From an uncultured Veillonella sp. (lineage in GTDB: Bacteria; Bacillota; Negativicutes; Veillonellales; Veillonellaceae), in assembly GCA_915066865.1 (NCBI GenBank), contig CAJZEE010000020.1, positions 1 to 24,852 on the forward strand: 24,852 nucleotides of DNA. Direction: 5' to 3'. Below are positions 15,198-23,142 of this stretch, piece by piece. The translations under genes and the position numbers were made by a program. The notes beneath the pieces are model-generated. The model was not told the DNA's origin and did not search any database. It saw only the letters and a program-made list of their open reading frames with translations. Position 1 is the first letter of the stretch, and every line of letters starts with the position of its first letter.

Positions 15198-17381
15198 CTA
15201 TTTTACTTCAGCCCAACCTAAAGCAGCACGCTTTTCATCGATATCTGCCAAGATTTTCTCAGCTACTTTAGCAGGATCTGTATTTACATACATAACAGAG
15301 CCTAAGATATCCTTAGTATCTTCTTTAAGCCATTTTGTAACGGCATCAGAGCCCTGTGTAGGTGGCTCAACACAGTGGTAAGAGTTAATCCCCATCAAGC
15401 GGAAGCCAAGGGATGCATCAATACCCTTTTCGTTAGACCATTCAGGGCTAGACATAGCAAATGGCAATTGTGGTAAATTAAGGCCGAGCTCTGCAGCAAT
15501 ACCACCGAAGATGCCGGAGGAACGTGCATTATCTACACATTCGCCCACATGCCATACTGGTGGTTGATCATCACCCAGGAACTCTTGCAATGCAGGGTTA
15601 CATTTTTTGTTAGCATCTGTATTGCAATAGCCAAGTTTCATCAATGGGAAGGATGCACAACCGTTTGTTAGGATGATACAGCCATTTTTTATAAGTGTAT
15701 CAACGATATCTACAGTTGCTTTTTCATAGATAACGCGAGGGTTGGAACAACCTACTACGTTTACGATACCGCGAACTTTACCAGATTTTAATGCCTCTGC
15801 CAATGGTTTGAAGGAACCATAATGTTTAACAGTGGATTCTGGAGAGAAGCCAACTTCTGCAGTAATTTCATATGGCGGAATGAATACAGGCATACCCTTG
15901 CGCAATTCATGAGCTTCAAGAGCGCGATCTAAGATTTTGCGAGCCAATTCTTTTGTTTCAGCCAAGTTAGTGTGATGGTGATCGTAACCAATGTGTTCTG
16001 CACCTGGTAAACGAGCTGCATCAGATGTAGTGATAACTTTTGTGTTGAAGCAACGTGCTACGTCCATAATAGCAGGGTAAACGTCTTGAACGTCAGCTAC
16101 CCAGCAGTCGAGTGCGCCAGTACCAAGTACGAGTTCCGCACCAATAGCATTACACAACGGAATAACGTTTTCGTAGCGGTACATGCTGGACAAGCCAGAG
16201 CAACAAATACCATAGAATTGGATGCCTTTGGCACCGATAGCTTTCGCTTTTTCTAAATACTCTTCAGAGGCACCAATTGTACAAATTTGAGATACCAATG
16301 TTGGCAAGTGACCATGAACAGCGATGTTAACATACCCTTTTTTCAAGGCGCCAATGTTAACTTTGGAAGTACGACGACCACCTTGCCCGAACAATGCGTC
16401 TGTTGCGATATCCGCTGCCACTACGCCAGTGAATGTGAAAGCAAGTCCACAACGTAAGAATTGCTTCATGTTGCTTTCCCAATCGCCATCTGTACCTACG
16501 CATGTACGATGATATGCATCGAAGGCTTCATTGTATGCAGAAATAGGTAAGATATCCAAGTTTTTCCAAACTTCGCGGCGTTCAGCAGGAGCCATCGCAG
16601 TAATTGTTTTATATTCACCAGGTAATGCACGGCTCAAATCTTCTAATAGAACATCTGCCAAATCATTTGCCACTTCTTTTAAGGAACGACCTTCTTCAGG
16701 GATATTGAAAGCTTTACATACAGTACGGATTTTTTCTTCCCCCAAAATTGGAATATCCAATTGGTCATTAGCAGCCGCTTTCAAAGAAATCAAGATTTCA
16801 CGAGCATGCGCACCATGTTGAGTCAAACCACCTGCAGCAGCACGTGTCATATTACGAGCTACGATAAGATCAGCATCGGCACCACAGACACCACGAGGAC
16901 TCTTAGGTGTAATTTTACATGGACCCATGAAACAGATACGGCAACATACACCGGCAATACCGAATGTACATTGTGGTTGTTGTTTATCAAAACGGTCAAA
17001 TACTGTATCGCAACCGATTTGCTCCATGCGAAGAATCATTTCGCGTACCGCAGGATCTGGTGTTTGTTCAATAACATCTTGTTTTGTAGGCCATGTTTTA
17101 CGATACTCAGCAACGGCTTTCATATAGTCATTTACGCCATGTTCATGAGGTACCCCTGGTTCATGAGTGTGTGGCACCCATTTATCCGTCGGAAGAGCCT
17201 TTGCATGACTATGGTCGTGACCATGGTCATGATTGTGGTCATGTTGATGATCGTGGTCGTGACCATGATGATCATGACCGCCACAGTGGCAATGATGTTC
17301 ATGATTATGATTGTGACCATGATCATGTTGTTCACCATGATTATGGTCATGGGTATTTTTGTTTTCCACATCTTTACTCAT
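15198..17381 (-). CDS. cooS: Ni-Fe carbon monoxide dehydrogenase CooS with His-rich N-terminal extension
   Basis: A 727-residue anaerobic CODH catalytic subunit (CO + H2O to CO2 + 2H+ + 2e-). The D- and B-cluster cysteines are complete: Cys138, 146, 147, 150, 155 and 166. C-cluster ligands present are the HGH motif (356-358), Cys394 in GICC, Cys545 (VVGCSN), Cys575 (TNGCAS), Cys615 (GECVDN) and Lys652 in SSPEWSNEK. However, the family VQC (Cys333 of C. hydrogenoformans CODH-II) reads VQD here (Asp433), so one iron ligand is changed; Cys426 lies seven residues earlier. Residues 11-59 hold 24 histidines in His-Asp/Asn/Gly repeats, probably a nickel-binding tail like CooJ or HypB. SD AGGAGG is 6 bases before ATG 17381. 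It has its own promoter; no cooC, cooF or acs genes adjoin. Confidence 0.9.
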   Translation of the reverse strand: MSKDVENKNTHDHNHGEQHDHGHNHNHEHHCHCGGHDHHGHDHDHQHDHNHDHGHDHSHAKALPTDKWVPHTHEPGVPHEHGVNDYMKAVAEYRKTWPTKQDVIEQTPDPAVREMILRMEQIGCDTVFDRFDKQQPQCTFGIAGVCCRICFMGPCKITPKSPRGVCGADADLIVARNMTRAAAGGLTQHGAHAREILISLKAAANDQLDIPILGEEKIRTVCKAFNIPEEGRSLKEVANDLADVLLEDLSRALPGEYKTITAMAPAERREVWKNLDILPISAYNEAFDAYHRTCVGTDGDWESNMKQFLRCGLAFTFTGVVAADIATDALFGQGGRRTSKVNIGALKKGYVNIAVHGHLPTLVSQICTIGASEEYLEKAKAIGAKGIQFYGICCSGLSSMYRYENVIPLCNAIGAELVLGTGALDCWVADVQDVYPAIMDVARCFNTKVITTSDAARLPGAEHIGYDHHHTNLAETKELARKILDRALEAHELRKGMPVFIPPYEITAEVGFSPESTVKHYGSFKPLAEALKSGKVRGIVNVVGCSNPRVIYEKATVDIVDTLIKNGCIILTNGCASFPLMKLGYCNTDANKKCNPALQEFLGDDQPPVWHVGECVDNARSSGIFGGIAAELGLNLPQLPFAMSSPEWSNEKGIDASLGFRLMGINSYHCVEPPTQGSDAVTKWLKEDTKDILGSVMYVNTDPAKVAEKILADIDEKRAALGWAEVK

Positions 17382-17512
17382 TTGAAACCTCCTAGGGGCC
17401 TACATAGGCCAACCAATAATAACAAAAACATATTCTACTTTTAATTATATTTAAATCCACTACAATGATGGGCTTTAAATCCTATCTCCTAAATATGTTT
17501 TAAACTACTATA

Positions 17513-17541
17513 AGTATATTTTCTGAAAGGACATTTGTCAA
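17513..17541 (-). promoter_or_regulatory. Sigma-A promoter of cooS with long leader
   Basis: On the minus strand: TTGACA (17541-17536), 17-base spacer, TATACT (17518-17513). Start near 17506 leaves about 125 bases of untranslated leader before the ATG at 17381. The leader contains a GGCC-N6-GGCC palindrome just before the ribosome-binding site. No CooA- or NikR-type site was recognised. The rest of the 17542-17634 gap is AT-rich without visible features. Confidence 0.6.
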
Positions 17542-17634
17542 TTAAAATTTGAGAAATTTTTGACGCATCTATATCTAAGAATATGATAATTACAATATTC
17601 ATTAAATTCGATTCTTTCAGTTTCTTTTCATAAA

Positions 17635-17676
17635 TAAAAAGAGATTAATTCCTAAATTTTACAGGAATTAATCTCT
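17635..17676 (-). terminator. Terminator of the LysR-family gene
   Basis: AGAGATTAATTCCT (17640-17653) and AGGAATTAATCTCT (17663-17676), a perfect 14-bp stem. On the minus strand it is followed by TTTTT. It separates the LysR gene from cooS, so they are not co-transcribed. Confidence 0.75.
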
Positions 17677-17782
17677 ATAATTTATTGATTGATTTACGTA
17701 TTAATTTATGTAATAATTATTAATTCATTAATATGCTCTAACCCCTCAGGATATGCCATCTAAATATCTTTATATCTATACA

Positions 17783-18688
17783 TTACAAAAATTGCTGCAT
17801 AATATGTGCTACTTCAGATAAATGGAAACGTTTTGCCCTATCAGACCTCGCCACAAGAACTAATTGACGGAAACAAAGTTTCGATGCAAGAGGATAAAAT
17901 TTAACCTTATCGTCATCTCCCCTGCTATTAAGAGTATTCGGTAAGAATGTAATACCATAATCATCTTCTACCAAGGACCGGCATGAATCTAAAGTTTCAG
18001 CGCCAATTACGGCTTTTGGCACAAAGGATTCCGCTTGACATAGACGGTTTACCAACGTCCGCAATTTGAGTCCCTCTCTTAGCAAAATAAACGGAAATGC
18101 TCCAAAGGGTGCGATTTCTCGAATTCCATTATTAGTCATGAGAGAATCTGCAATATCTATAGCCTTCTTGTTTTCCACACTAATGGCCAACAAAATCTGC
18201 TCATCTAAAACGGGATAACTTTCAAGGTCTTGAGAATAAATCGGCGTTGGAAATAATCCTACATCTACTAAGCCATCACAAATTTGCTGTTCCAAAAAGT
18301 GAGATTCTCCCTCTACAACATGGAACTCCCAAGAAGGTTCAATCTGTTGAAAGCTTTTCAATGTTTTCCCAAGCATATGATGTCCATAGAATTGAGACAA
18401 GCCGATACGCACATGATAGGCTACATCTGTGCCTTGATTAATGATAGATTGCGTTAAAGCCTCCACCTTTAAAACTAACGGCATGCCCTCTTTTGCAACT
18501 TGTAACGCCGCAGCAGTTGGTACGACTTTTGTGCGATCACGAACAAATAACGTAACTCCTAGCTCTGCTTCAATACGACGAATCCCCTGACTCAACGCCG
18601 GCTGAGAAATATATAATTTTTTAGATGCTTTTGAAAATGATGCCATCTCAACGATGGTACTAATATATTTAATGTCTTTTATGTCCAT
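17783..18688 (-). CDS. LysR-family transcriptional regulator
   Basis: A 301-residue LysR-type regulator. The N-terminal winged helix-turn-helix is clear (SFSKASKKLYISQPALSQGI at about 17-36, then RRIEAELGVTLFVRD). It is followed by the two-lobed effector-binding domain, typical in length. Start ATG 18688 is preceded by AAGGA at 8 bases; the frame stays open upstream only because a 25-bp stretch holding the ribosome-binding site and start is duplicated (18680-18731). It lies between cooS and pckA, all on the minus strand but with terminators on both sides, so it is its own unit. Targets unknown; neighbours pckA and cooS are candidates, but LysR genes are usually divergent from their target, which is not so here. 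Confidence 0.87.
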   Translation of the reverse strand: MDIKDIKYISTIVEMASFSKASKKLYISQPALSQGIRRIEAELGVTLFVRDRTKVVPTAAALQVAKEGMPLVLKVEALTQSIINQGTDVAYHVRIGLSQFYGHHMLGKTLKSFQQIEPSWEFHVVEGESHFLEQQICDGLVDVGLFPTPIYSQDLESYPVLDEQILLAISVENKKAIDIADSLMTNNGIREIAPFGAFPFILLREGLKLRTLVNRLCQAESFVPKAVIGAETLDSCRSLVEDDYGITFLPNTLNSRGDDDKVKFYPLASKLCFRQLVLVARSDRAKRFHLSEVAHIMQQFL

Positions 18689-18731
18689 ATACAAGTCCTT
18701 ATAACTATATGTCCGTATACAAGTCTTATAA
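18680..18731 (-). repeat. Tandem duplication of the lysR ribosome-binding/start region
   Basis: 18680-18704 and 18708-18731 match at all but one substitution and one indel. The gene-proximal copy contains AAGGA and the ATG used by the LysR gene; in the distal copy the ATG reads ACG and AAGGA reads AAGA, so the copy is inactive as a start. Confidence 0.7.
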
Positions 18732-18801
18732 TAAAACATTATTTCTATTATAGCTATATATTACTAAAATATATGTTACATATACATGGGGAAAAATAAA
18801 A

Positions 18802-18845
18802 ATACCAAGAAATTTAGTGTCTTACAAAGCTAAATTTCTTGGTAT
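18802..18845 (-). terminator. Terminator of pckA
   Basis: ATACCAAGAAATTTAG (18802-18817) and CTAAATTTCTTGGTAT (18830-18845), a perfect 16-bp stem. On the minus strand TTTTATTTTT follows. A smaller hairpin ATGCG/CGCAT lies nearer to the pckA stop, around 18875-18891. Confidence 0.75.
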
Positions 18846-18920
18846 GTCTTATAAAGTAAACGAACTACATATAGGATGCGATAGAACCGCATTCTATTAC
18901 AGCCCTTTTTAATTTTTAGA

Positions 18921-20549
18921 TCACATTAAGGATTTAAGTACATCCAATACTTCTTGAGGTAATTCGTTTTTATGACCTTTAAGTTTTTCCACATAGTCAT
19001 AACGGAATTCGAAAGCTTGGTGTAATTGGTGATGGTATTCACGTACTTCGAATGGGGGTTCAAAACCTGGTACCTCTACATAGGAAAGATTTTCGTATTC
19101 ACAGAATGGTTTGAATTTCAATGTACCTTCCACCAAACGTTCCAACAAATCAAGAGTAACTTCTTTAGGAATTTTATTTTCCAAGAAGAAGCCTGTGTTC
19201 ATGATGTAGCATTCAACACCACATTCGCAGAACAGTTTTTTATAGCTTTCATAGTCACGAACCAATGGATATGTACGGAATGGATTTGCGTAAGGTTCGA
19301 TAACAAGTGCATTTGGATCGACATGAGCATCCAGTTTTTCTGCTGTAGAACGGCGTGTAGCGAGTGTAGCACCCATTGTAGACGCCAATACTGGATCATC
19401 AATTTTAAGAATAGGTGGCAATGTTTTATCTTTCATAAGCCATACTATGGCATTAACAGGTTCACCAACGTAGTTTACGCGATTATCTGTCCAGAATTGA
19501 GATTTGATAGCACGACCATTGCTATTACGCACGTCTTCGGCCAATACGACCTTACGGCCCTCTTCATCCATCGTTACACCTACGTTTTGTAGAGTCAACA
19601 AAAATTCGTTTGCAGGATGTTCCACAGGGTAATCTTGCATTTTGTCAAAGTAAGTAGGTTCAAGGGCAATAGAACTCAAATCTTCAGTATTGATGATATA
19701 CGCATCATCATGCAAGATAGAGATATCATAGCGACCATCGTGTTTTTCATGAGTCAATGTAGATTTACCGGAGCCGGACAAGCCGAATACACCGATAGTA
19801 TAGGATTTGCCATTATCAAGGTTGTAACGTTTCATACCGCCATGGCAAGCAACATAGCCAAGGCGATTTGCCAAGGACCATGCCAATGTAAGGGTACCTT
19901 TTTTGTGCTCCCCGAAATAGCGCATGCCAAGAATCATAGCACAGTTATGAGCAGGATCAAAAATAGCAAGACCACCTGGATGACCTGGTACAACATAATC
20001 TGGATCAGAGTAGATGTAGATATCACCTTCAGGGATTTCTAAACTATCATTATAGAATTCTTTTACCGCTGCATCAAAGAACTTAAAGTTCATGATCCAA
20101 GAATACAAAATAGATGCGTGATCTTTTGGAATCATCAAATGAGCACGAGCAGTGAATTTTTTATCTAAACCAACAATAGTTTGAGCAGCAATCCACTCTT
20201 TATTGCGACTATCGTATACAGCATCACGTGCAATATTAGCGAGTTCAACTTCATCTATGCCTTCATCACCAATAATGCGACGAGCTTTTGCATAGCGGCC
20301 TGTAGTTTTGCCATCGTTAGTAACAAGTACCTTCGCATCTGCAGGCAAACCTTGTTCACATGGTTTATGTACAGGCATATCGAGGACGATAACACCAGGC
20401 TCTTCAGTGGCAAATTGATACGCTTGTGCTACAGATGTAATAGGAGTCACATTGTTCCCATAAAATGCAGTTTCAATTGTACTGCGCATCATAGAAAATA
20501 ATGGGTTTGTTTTGATTTCACTTTGCTTCCAAACGCGTCTTGTAGACAT
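18921..20549 (-). CDS. pckA: Phosphoenolpyruvate carboxykinase (ATP)
   Basis: A 542-residue ATP-type PEP carboxykinase: oxaloacetate + ATP to PEP + CO2 + ADP, reversible. P-loop GLSGSGKST (256-264), kinase-2 Asp pair in LHDDAY (279-284) and the GEHKKGTLT segment (213-221) that precedes it in this family are visible. The P-loop and following segment differ from the classical GLSGTGKTTLS, so this is a divergent branch. Start ATG 20549 gives the normal family length; upstream open frame (to 20681) has no conserved sequence and contains the promoter. The ribosome-binding site GGTGAGGA is about 10 bases away. In a lactate/succinate-using anaerobe it would serve gluconeogenesis or PEP carboxylation. 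Own promoter and terminator. Confidence 0.9.
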   Translation of the reverse strand: MSTRRVWKQSEIKTNPLFSMMRSTIETAFYGNNVTPITSVAQAYQFATEEPGVIVLDMPVHKPCEQGLPADAKVLVTNDGKTTGRYAKARRIIGDEGIDEVELANIARDAVYDSRNKEWIAAQTIVGLDKKFTARAHLMIPKDHASILYSWIMNFKFFDAAVKEFYNDSLEIPEGDIYIYSDPDYVVPGHPGGLAIFDPAHNCAMILGMRYFGEHKKGTLTLAWSLANRLGYVACHGGMKRYNLDNGKSYTIGVFGLSGSGKSTLTHEKHDGRYDISILHDDAYIINTEDLSSIALEPTYFDKMQDYPVEHPANEFLLTLQNVGVTMDEEGRKVVLAEDVRNSNGRAIKSQFWTDNRVNYVGEPVNAIVWLMKDKTLPPILKIDDPVLASTMGATLATRRSTAEKLDAHVDPNALVIEPYANPFRTYPLVRDYESYKKLFCECGVECYIMNTGFFLENKIPKEVTLDLLERLVEGTLKFKPFCEYENLSYVEVPGFEPPFEVREYHHQLHQAFEFRYDYVEKLKGHKNELPQEVLDVLKSLM

Positions 20550-20603
20550 AGTATCTAGATCCTCACCTTTAAATATATTAGTAATTTCTCTTGTAAAAGT
20601 AAT

Positions 20604-20631
20604 GTTATACATGAAAACACTGCTAAGGCAA
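20604..20631 (-). promoter_or_regulatory. Candidate promoter of pckA
   Basis: On the minus strand: TTGCCT (20631-20626), 16-base spacer, TATAAC (20609-20604). Start near 20597, leader about 48 bases. A second weaker candidate, TTGCAC-N16-TACATT, lies further upstream at about 20707-20734. Confidence 0.45.
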
Positions 20632-20814
20632 ATACTTTCATTATTTTCTATTTTACCCTTTTCAATCAAATTTGTATACATAAAACAGATGATTTATAGG
20701 AAATTAATGTATGTTTATTTTGAATTAGTGCAACACATTTGTAATATAATAAATTAATACCTAGCGGCATGAAACTATTAGTATTCAATAGAACAGCTTA
20801 AAAACTAGACAGAG

Positions 20815-20877
20815 TTACAAAGTAACTAGTTATATTTACAAAGCAACTAGTCAAATTTACAAATCAACTAGTCAAAT
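20815..20877. repeat. Three 21-bp tandem repeats upstream of pckA
   Basis: Units 20815-20835, 20836-20856 and 20857-20877 follow one another exactly. All contain TTACAAA, AACTAGT and a final AT; they differ at a few positions. Each holds the palindrome ACTAGT. The 21-bp period equals two helical turns, so a protein would see each unit on the same DNA face. They lie between the DUF438 gene terminator and the pckA promoter region. Confidence 0.75.
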
Positions 20878-20888
20878 AGCAAAACGAA

Positions 20889-20920
20889 AAAGAGGCAAGG
20901 TCCTAAGCACTTGCCTCTTT
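20889..20920 (-). terminator. Terminator of the DUF438 gene
   Basis: AAAGAGGCAAG (20889-20899) and CTTGCCTCTTT (20910-20920), a perfect 11-bp stem with a 10-base loop, followed on the minus strand by TTCGTTTT. It begins 18 bases after the stop codon. Confidence 0.8.
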
Positions 20921-20938
20921 CACGTTTAAAAAATGCAA

Positions 20939-22555
20939 TTATTTCTTATCTTTATTGATAAATGCATCGATTTTACTAATTAGATCATCTACCTCAAAAT
21001 CGCCACGTTCTGCCATCATCTTAATTGTTGCCACCTTGGCCATTACTTTTACCATAGGTGTTTTTAATTTCTCAAATTTAGGATTCAATGAAATCAAATG
21101 ATCTACAATATCTGGACGATGTTTAATTAAATTAGACAATGTTGTTTTTGCATCGATGTGGAATCGACCATCTGCATCAGTTGTTAATGGTTCTTCTTCT
21201 ACCTCTTCTGCTGCCTCTTGAGCCAAGGATTTTTCTTTACCACCATCGCCTACAAAATCAGTTTTATCCCAAGTCAACAATGTACGAGAACCCTCAAGTT
21301 CACGGATATGAGTACAGTCTTGCATCATTTCCAATACGCCGCGGAATTTACCATTTTCATCGCGTACTGCTGTGTAGATAACATAGATGAACAAGCCTGG
21401 TTTATTAATCCAGAATTCCGCTTGGCTTTGTTCGCCAGAACGGAACTTCTCTACGATTTCCTCTACTATATGAACAGATTTTGCGGGGTGACAATTCTTC
21501 ACCTCACGGCCGATAACGTTCGCACTGCGAGGGAAAATACGATGTGCCGTATCGCTGTAGAACTTAACTAGTTCATTTTCATCTACATAGGATAAATCTA
21601 CTGGTAAATGACGGAACAACAAATTAATTTGCTCTAATGTCAATTTACCTGTAGCTACATCGAGAACTGCGTCCTTACCAACGGGCGCGCCACCAACAGG
21701 GCCTACATATTTAGATAGCAAGCCGGCTAAATCATTTAAGAATTCGTTTGATACAGCACCACCTTGAGCTGAATTATTGCCATTCAATTGCGCCGCAGAA
21801 TCATTGATACCTGGTACTACATATAAGCCTGGCGCATTGATGATAGCATAACCAATTTCATGGTCATTTTTACTCATCCGAACAAACTCTTCGTCACTCA
21901 ACAATTTATAAGACGTTGGCAATAAGACTTCTAGTTCTTTAGAATTCAAATCCCGTAATTTCGCCAAAGTTTCTGGCACAGACGCTAGGAATTCTTCATA
22001 CTTATCTTCCCGAAGCAATGCATAGGATGCAGAGATAGCATCGCGTACAGCATCATCAAAGGTCCACATAATACGCGTTGGGCGGTCAAAGCCGTGGTCC
22101 TCAAGCATTGGATACAGTTGATTTTGCTTACGAGACAGATGTGTTCTCCACTCTGCTAAGGAATCAAAAACGCCAAGCCACGGATTTTTGATAAAATTCT
22201 CTTGTTTCAACAATTCGTCTGCTTCTAGAGCTACCTTCTCAACAGCGTTGATTTCTTCCAAGTATGCCCACAACGGATGGTTTTCAGGGTATTCATTTTC
22301 GGCACGTACTAAAACGCCATCAAATAAATCTAAAAGATCATCCATTTTCTCTAGGATTTCTTCGTCCTTGTAAACACCTTTCAAACTTTGCTCTGCGTAG
22401 GCAAACTCATCAGGTGTACAAGTACCTAACTTTTCTTTCAAAATTCGATTGCCCTCTTCTAAGGACAATTTACCATCTAAATAATCTTCTTTAATGGACA
22501 CAATAATTCTATAACGTTCATTGTTAATATCTAGCTTTTGTTTTAATGGATTCAT
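20939..22555 (-). CDS. DUF438 - hemerythrin-like - PAS - DUF1858 protein
   Basis: A 538-residue cytoplasmic multidomain protein. Residues 1-75 match the DUF438 domain in layout. About 90-190 is a hemerythrin-like HHE bundle with candidate iron ligands His93, Glu101 or Glu105, His139 and Glu152. About 310-425 is a PAS-like domain (LSYVDENELVKFYS, then FIYVIYTAVRDENGKFRG). About 460-530 has the features of DUF1858 (HIDAKTTLSNLIKHRPDIVD). An acidic linker (445-456) joins the last two. The combination suggests sensing or handling of oxygen, NO or iron-sulfur damage, as with hemerythrin-like RIC proteins, but no enzyme function is proven. SD GGAGG is 9 bases before ATG 22555. Single-gene unit with its own promoter and terminator. 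Confidence 0.82.
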   Translation of the reverse strand: MNPLKQKLDINNERYRIIVSIKEDYLDGKLSLEEGNRILKEKLGTCTPDEFAYAEQSLKGVYKDEEILEKMDDLLDLFDGVLVRAENEYPENHPLWAYLEEINAVEKVALEADELLKQENFIKNPWLGVFDSLAEWRTHLSRKQNQLYPMLEDHGFDRPTRIMWTFDDAVRDAISASYALLREDKYEEFLASVPETLAKLRDLNSKELEVLLPTSYKLLSDEEFVRMSKNDHEIGYAIINAPGLYVVPGINDSAAQLNGNNSAQGGAVSNEFLNDLAGLLSKYVGPVGGAPVGKDAVLDVATGKLTLEQINLLFRHLPVDLSYVDENELVKFYSDTAHRIFPRSANVIGREVKNCHPAKSVHIVEEIVEKFRSGEQSQAEFWINKPGLFIYVIYTAVRDENGKFRGVLEMMQDCTHIRELEGSRTLLTWDKTDFVGDGGKEKSLAQEAAEEVEEEPLTTDADGRFHIDAKTTLSNLIKHRPDIVDHLISLNPKFEKLKTPMVKVMAKVATIKMMAERGDFEVDDLISKIDAFINKDKK

Positions 22556-22595
22556 ATGCTTATACCTCCACGGGCTAATCTATAATTATATTTTT

Positions 22596-22604
22596 ATTAT
22601 ACCA
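22596..22604 (-). promoter_or_regulatory. Extended -10 promoter of the DUF438 gene
   Basis: TGGTATAAT on the minus strand (22604-22596), a TGn-extended perfect -10. The -35 region is poor. Start near 22588. Confidence 0.5.
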
Positions 22605-22724
22605 TTTTGAAAGTAATTTTCAGTTGCTACAGATACAATTTTGATTTATTTTTTAAATTTACGAATCCAATGTTATGAAAATGAATAACCTTACTTTATT
22701 TTTTAGAATATTTTGGCATACAAA

Positions 22725-22766
22725 AACTGCACCTCAAAAATTGTATCCAATTTTGGGAGTGCAGTT
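22725..22766 (-). terminator. Terminator of the TonB_C-like gene pair
   Basis: AACTGCAC (22725-22732) pairs with GTGCAGTT (22759-22766); the stem continues after a short mismatch with AAAATT/AATTTT. On the minus strand TTTTGT follows. Confidence 0.6.
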
Positions 22767-22784
22767 CTGTATGAGTGCCTTTGA

Positions 22785-23132
22785 TTAGTTTTTAAAATCA
22801 ATATATTGAGTTTTAGAAGATGCTACAGGGTTACCATTGGAATCTGTGGCAGGACTAAATCTCCATTTAGAAATAGTATCAACAATGGCTGCATCAAGAG
22901 CACTAGAGCCGCTAGATGAGACAACTTCAACGTCCCCTACAGAACCATCTTCCTTGATGGTAAAACGTATATCTGCACCATGAGCCGCTTCACCATAGGC
23001 AGCAAGCAATGCTCGGTCAATAGGTGGTGTAGCTATAGCTACTGGTGGATCATATGGAGCTGCCAACACAGAAGCTACCATACTCATTACAAACAATGAG
23101 CTTAAGATAATACAACGCAACACTTTATTCAT
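22785..23132 (-). CDS. Secreted TonB C-terminal-domain-like protein (second of pair)
   Basis: A 115-residue protein with a signal peptide (1 to about 24, cleavage near VLA-APYD) and a single TonB_C-type domain: RFTIKEDGSVGDVEVVSSSG followed by LDAAIVDTISKWRFSPA is the classic beta-alpha pattern (Gly-x-Val/Asp, Ser-Ser-Gly, Trp/Lys-Phe-x-Pro). A normal TonB has a membrane anchor and a long proline-rich span; both are missing, so it is probably a free periplasmic protein and not a full energy transducer. SD AAGGAG is 6 bases from ATG 23132 and overlaps the end of the upstream paralog, 10 bases away. Function unknown; outer-membrane-related binding is likely. Confidence 0.75.
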   Translation of the reverse strand: MNKVLRCIILSSLFVMSMVASVLAAPYDPPVAIATPPIDRALLAAYGEAAHGADIRFTIKEDGSVGDVEVVSSSGSSALDAAIVDTISKWRFSPATDSNGNPVASSKTQYIDFKN

Positions 23133-23142
23133 CGTTTTCTCC

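Noticed and set aside
17132..17395. DNA repeat array at the His-rich tract, considered as CRISPR or satellite
   Set aside because: The period is only 6 bases (His-Asp/Asn/Gly codons) and is in frame with cooS, so it is a coding repeat; no CRISPR-like repeat-spacer pattern exists in the window.
16761..17444. 227-codon plus-strand ORF opposite the start of cooS
   Set aside because: It is the shadow of the histidine codon repeats; it is composed of Met/Val/Ile runs, has no ribosome-binding site, and cooS is clearly coding on the other strand.
20550..20681. Longer N-terminus for pckA
   Set aside because: It covers the likely promoter, is not needed for normal family length and has no good start signal.
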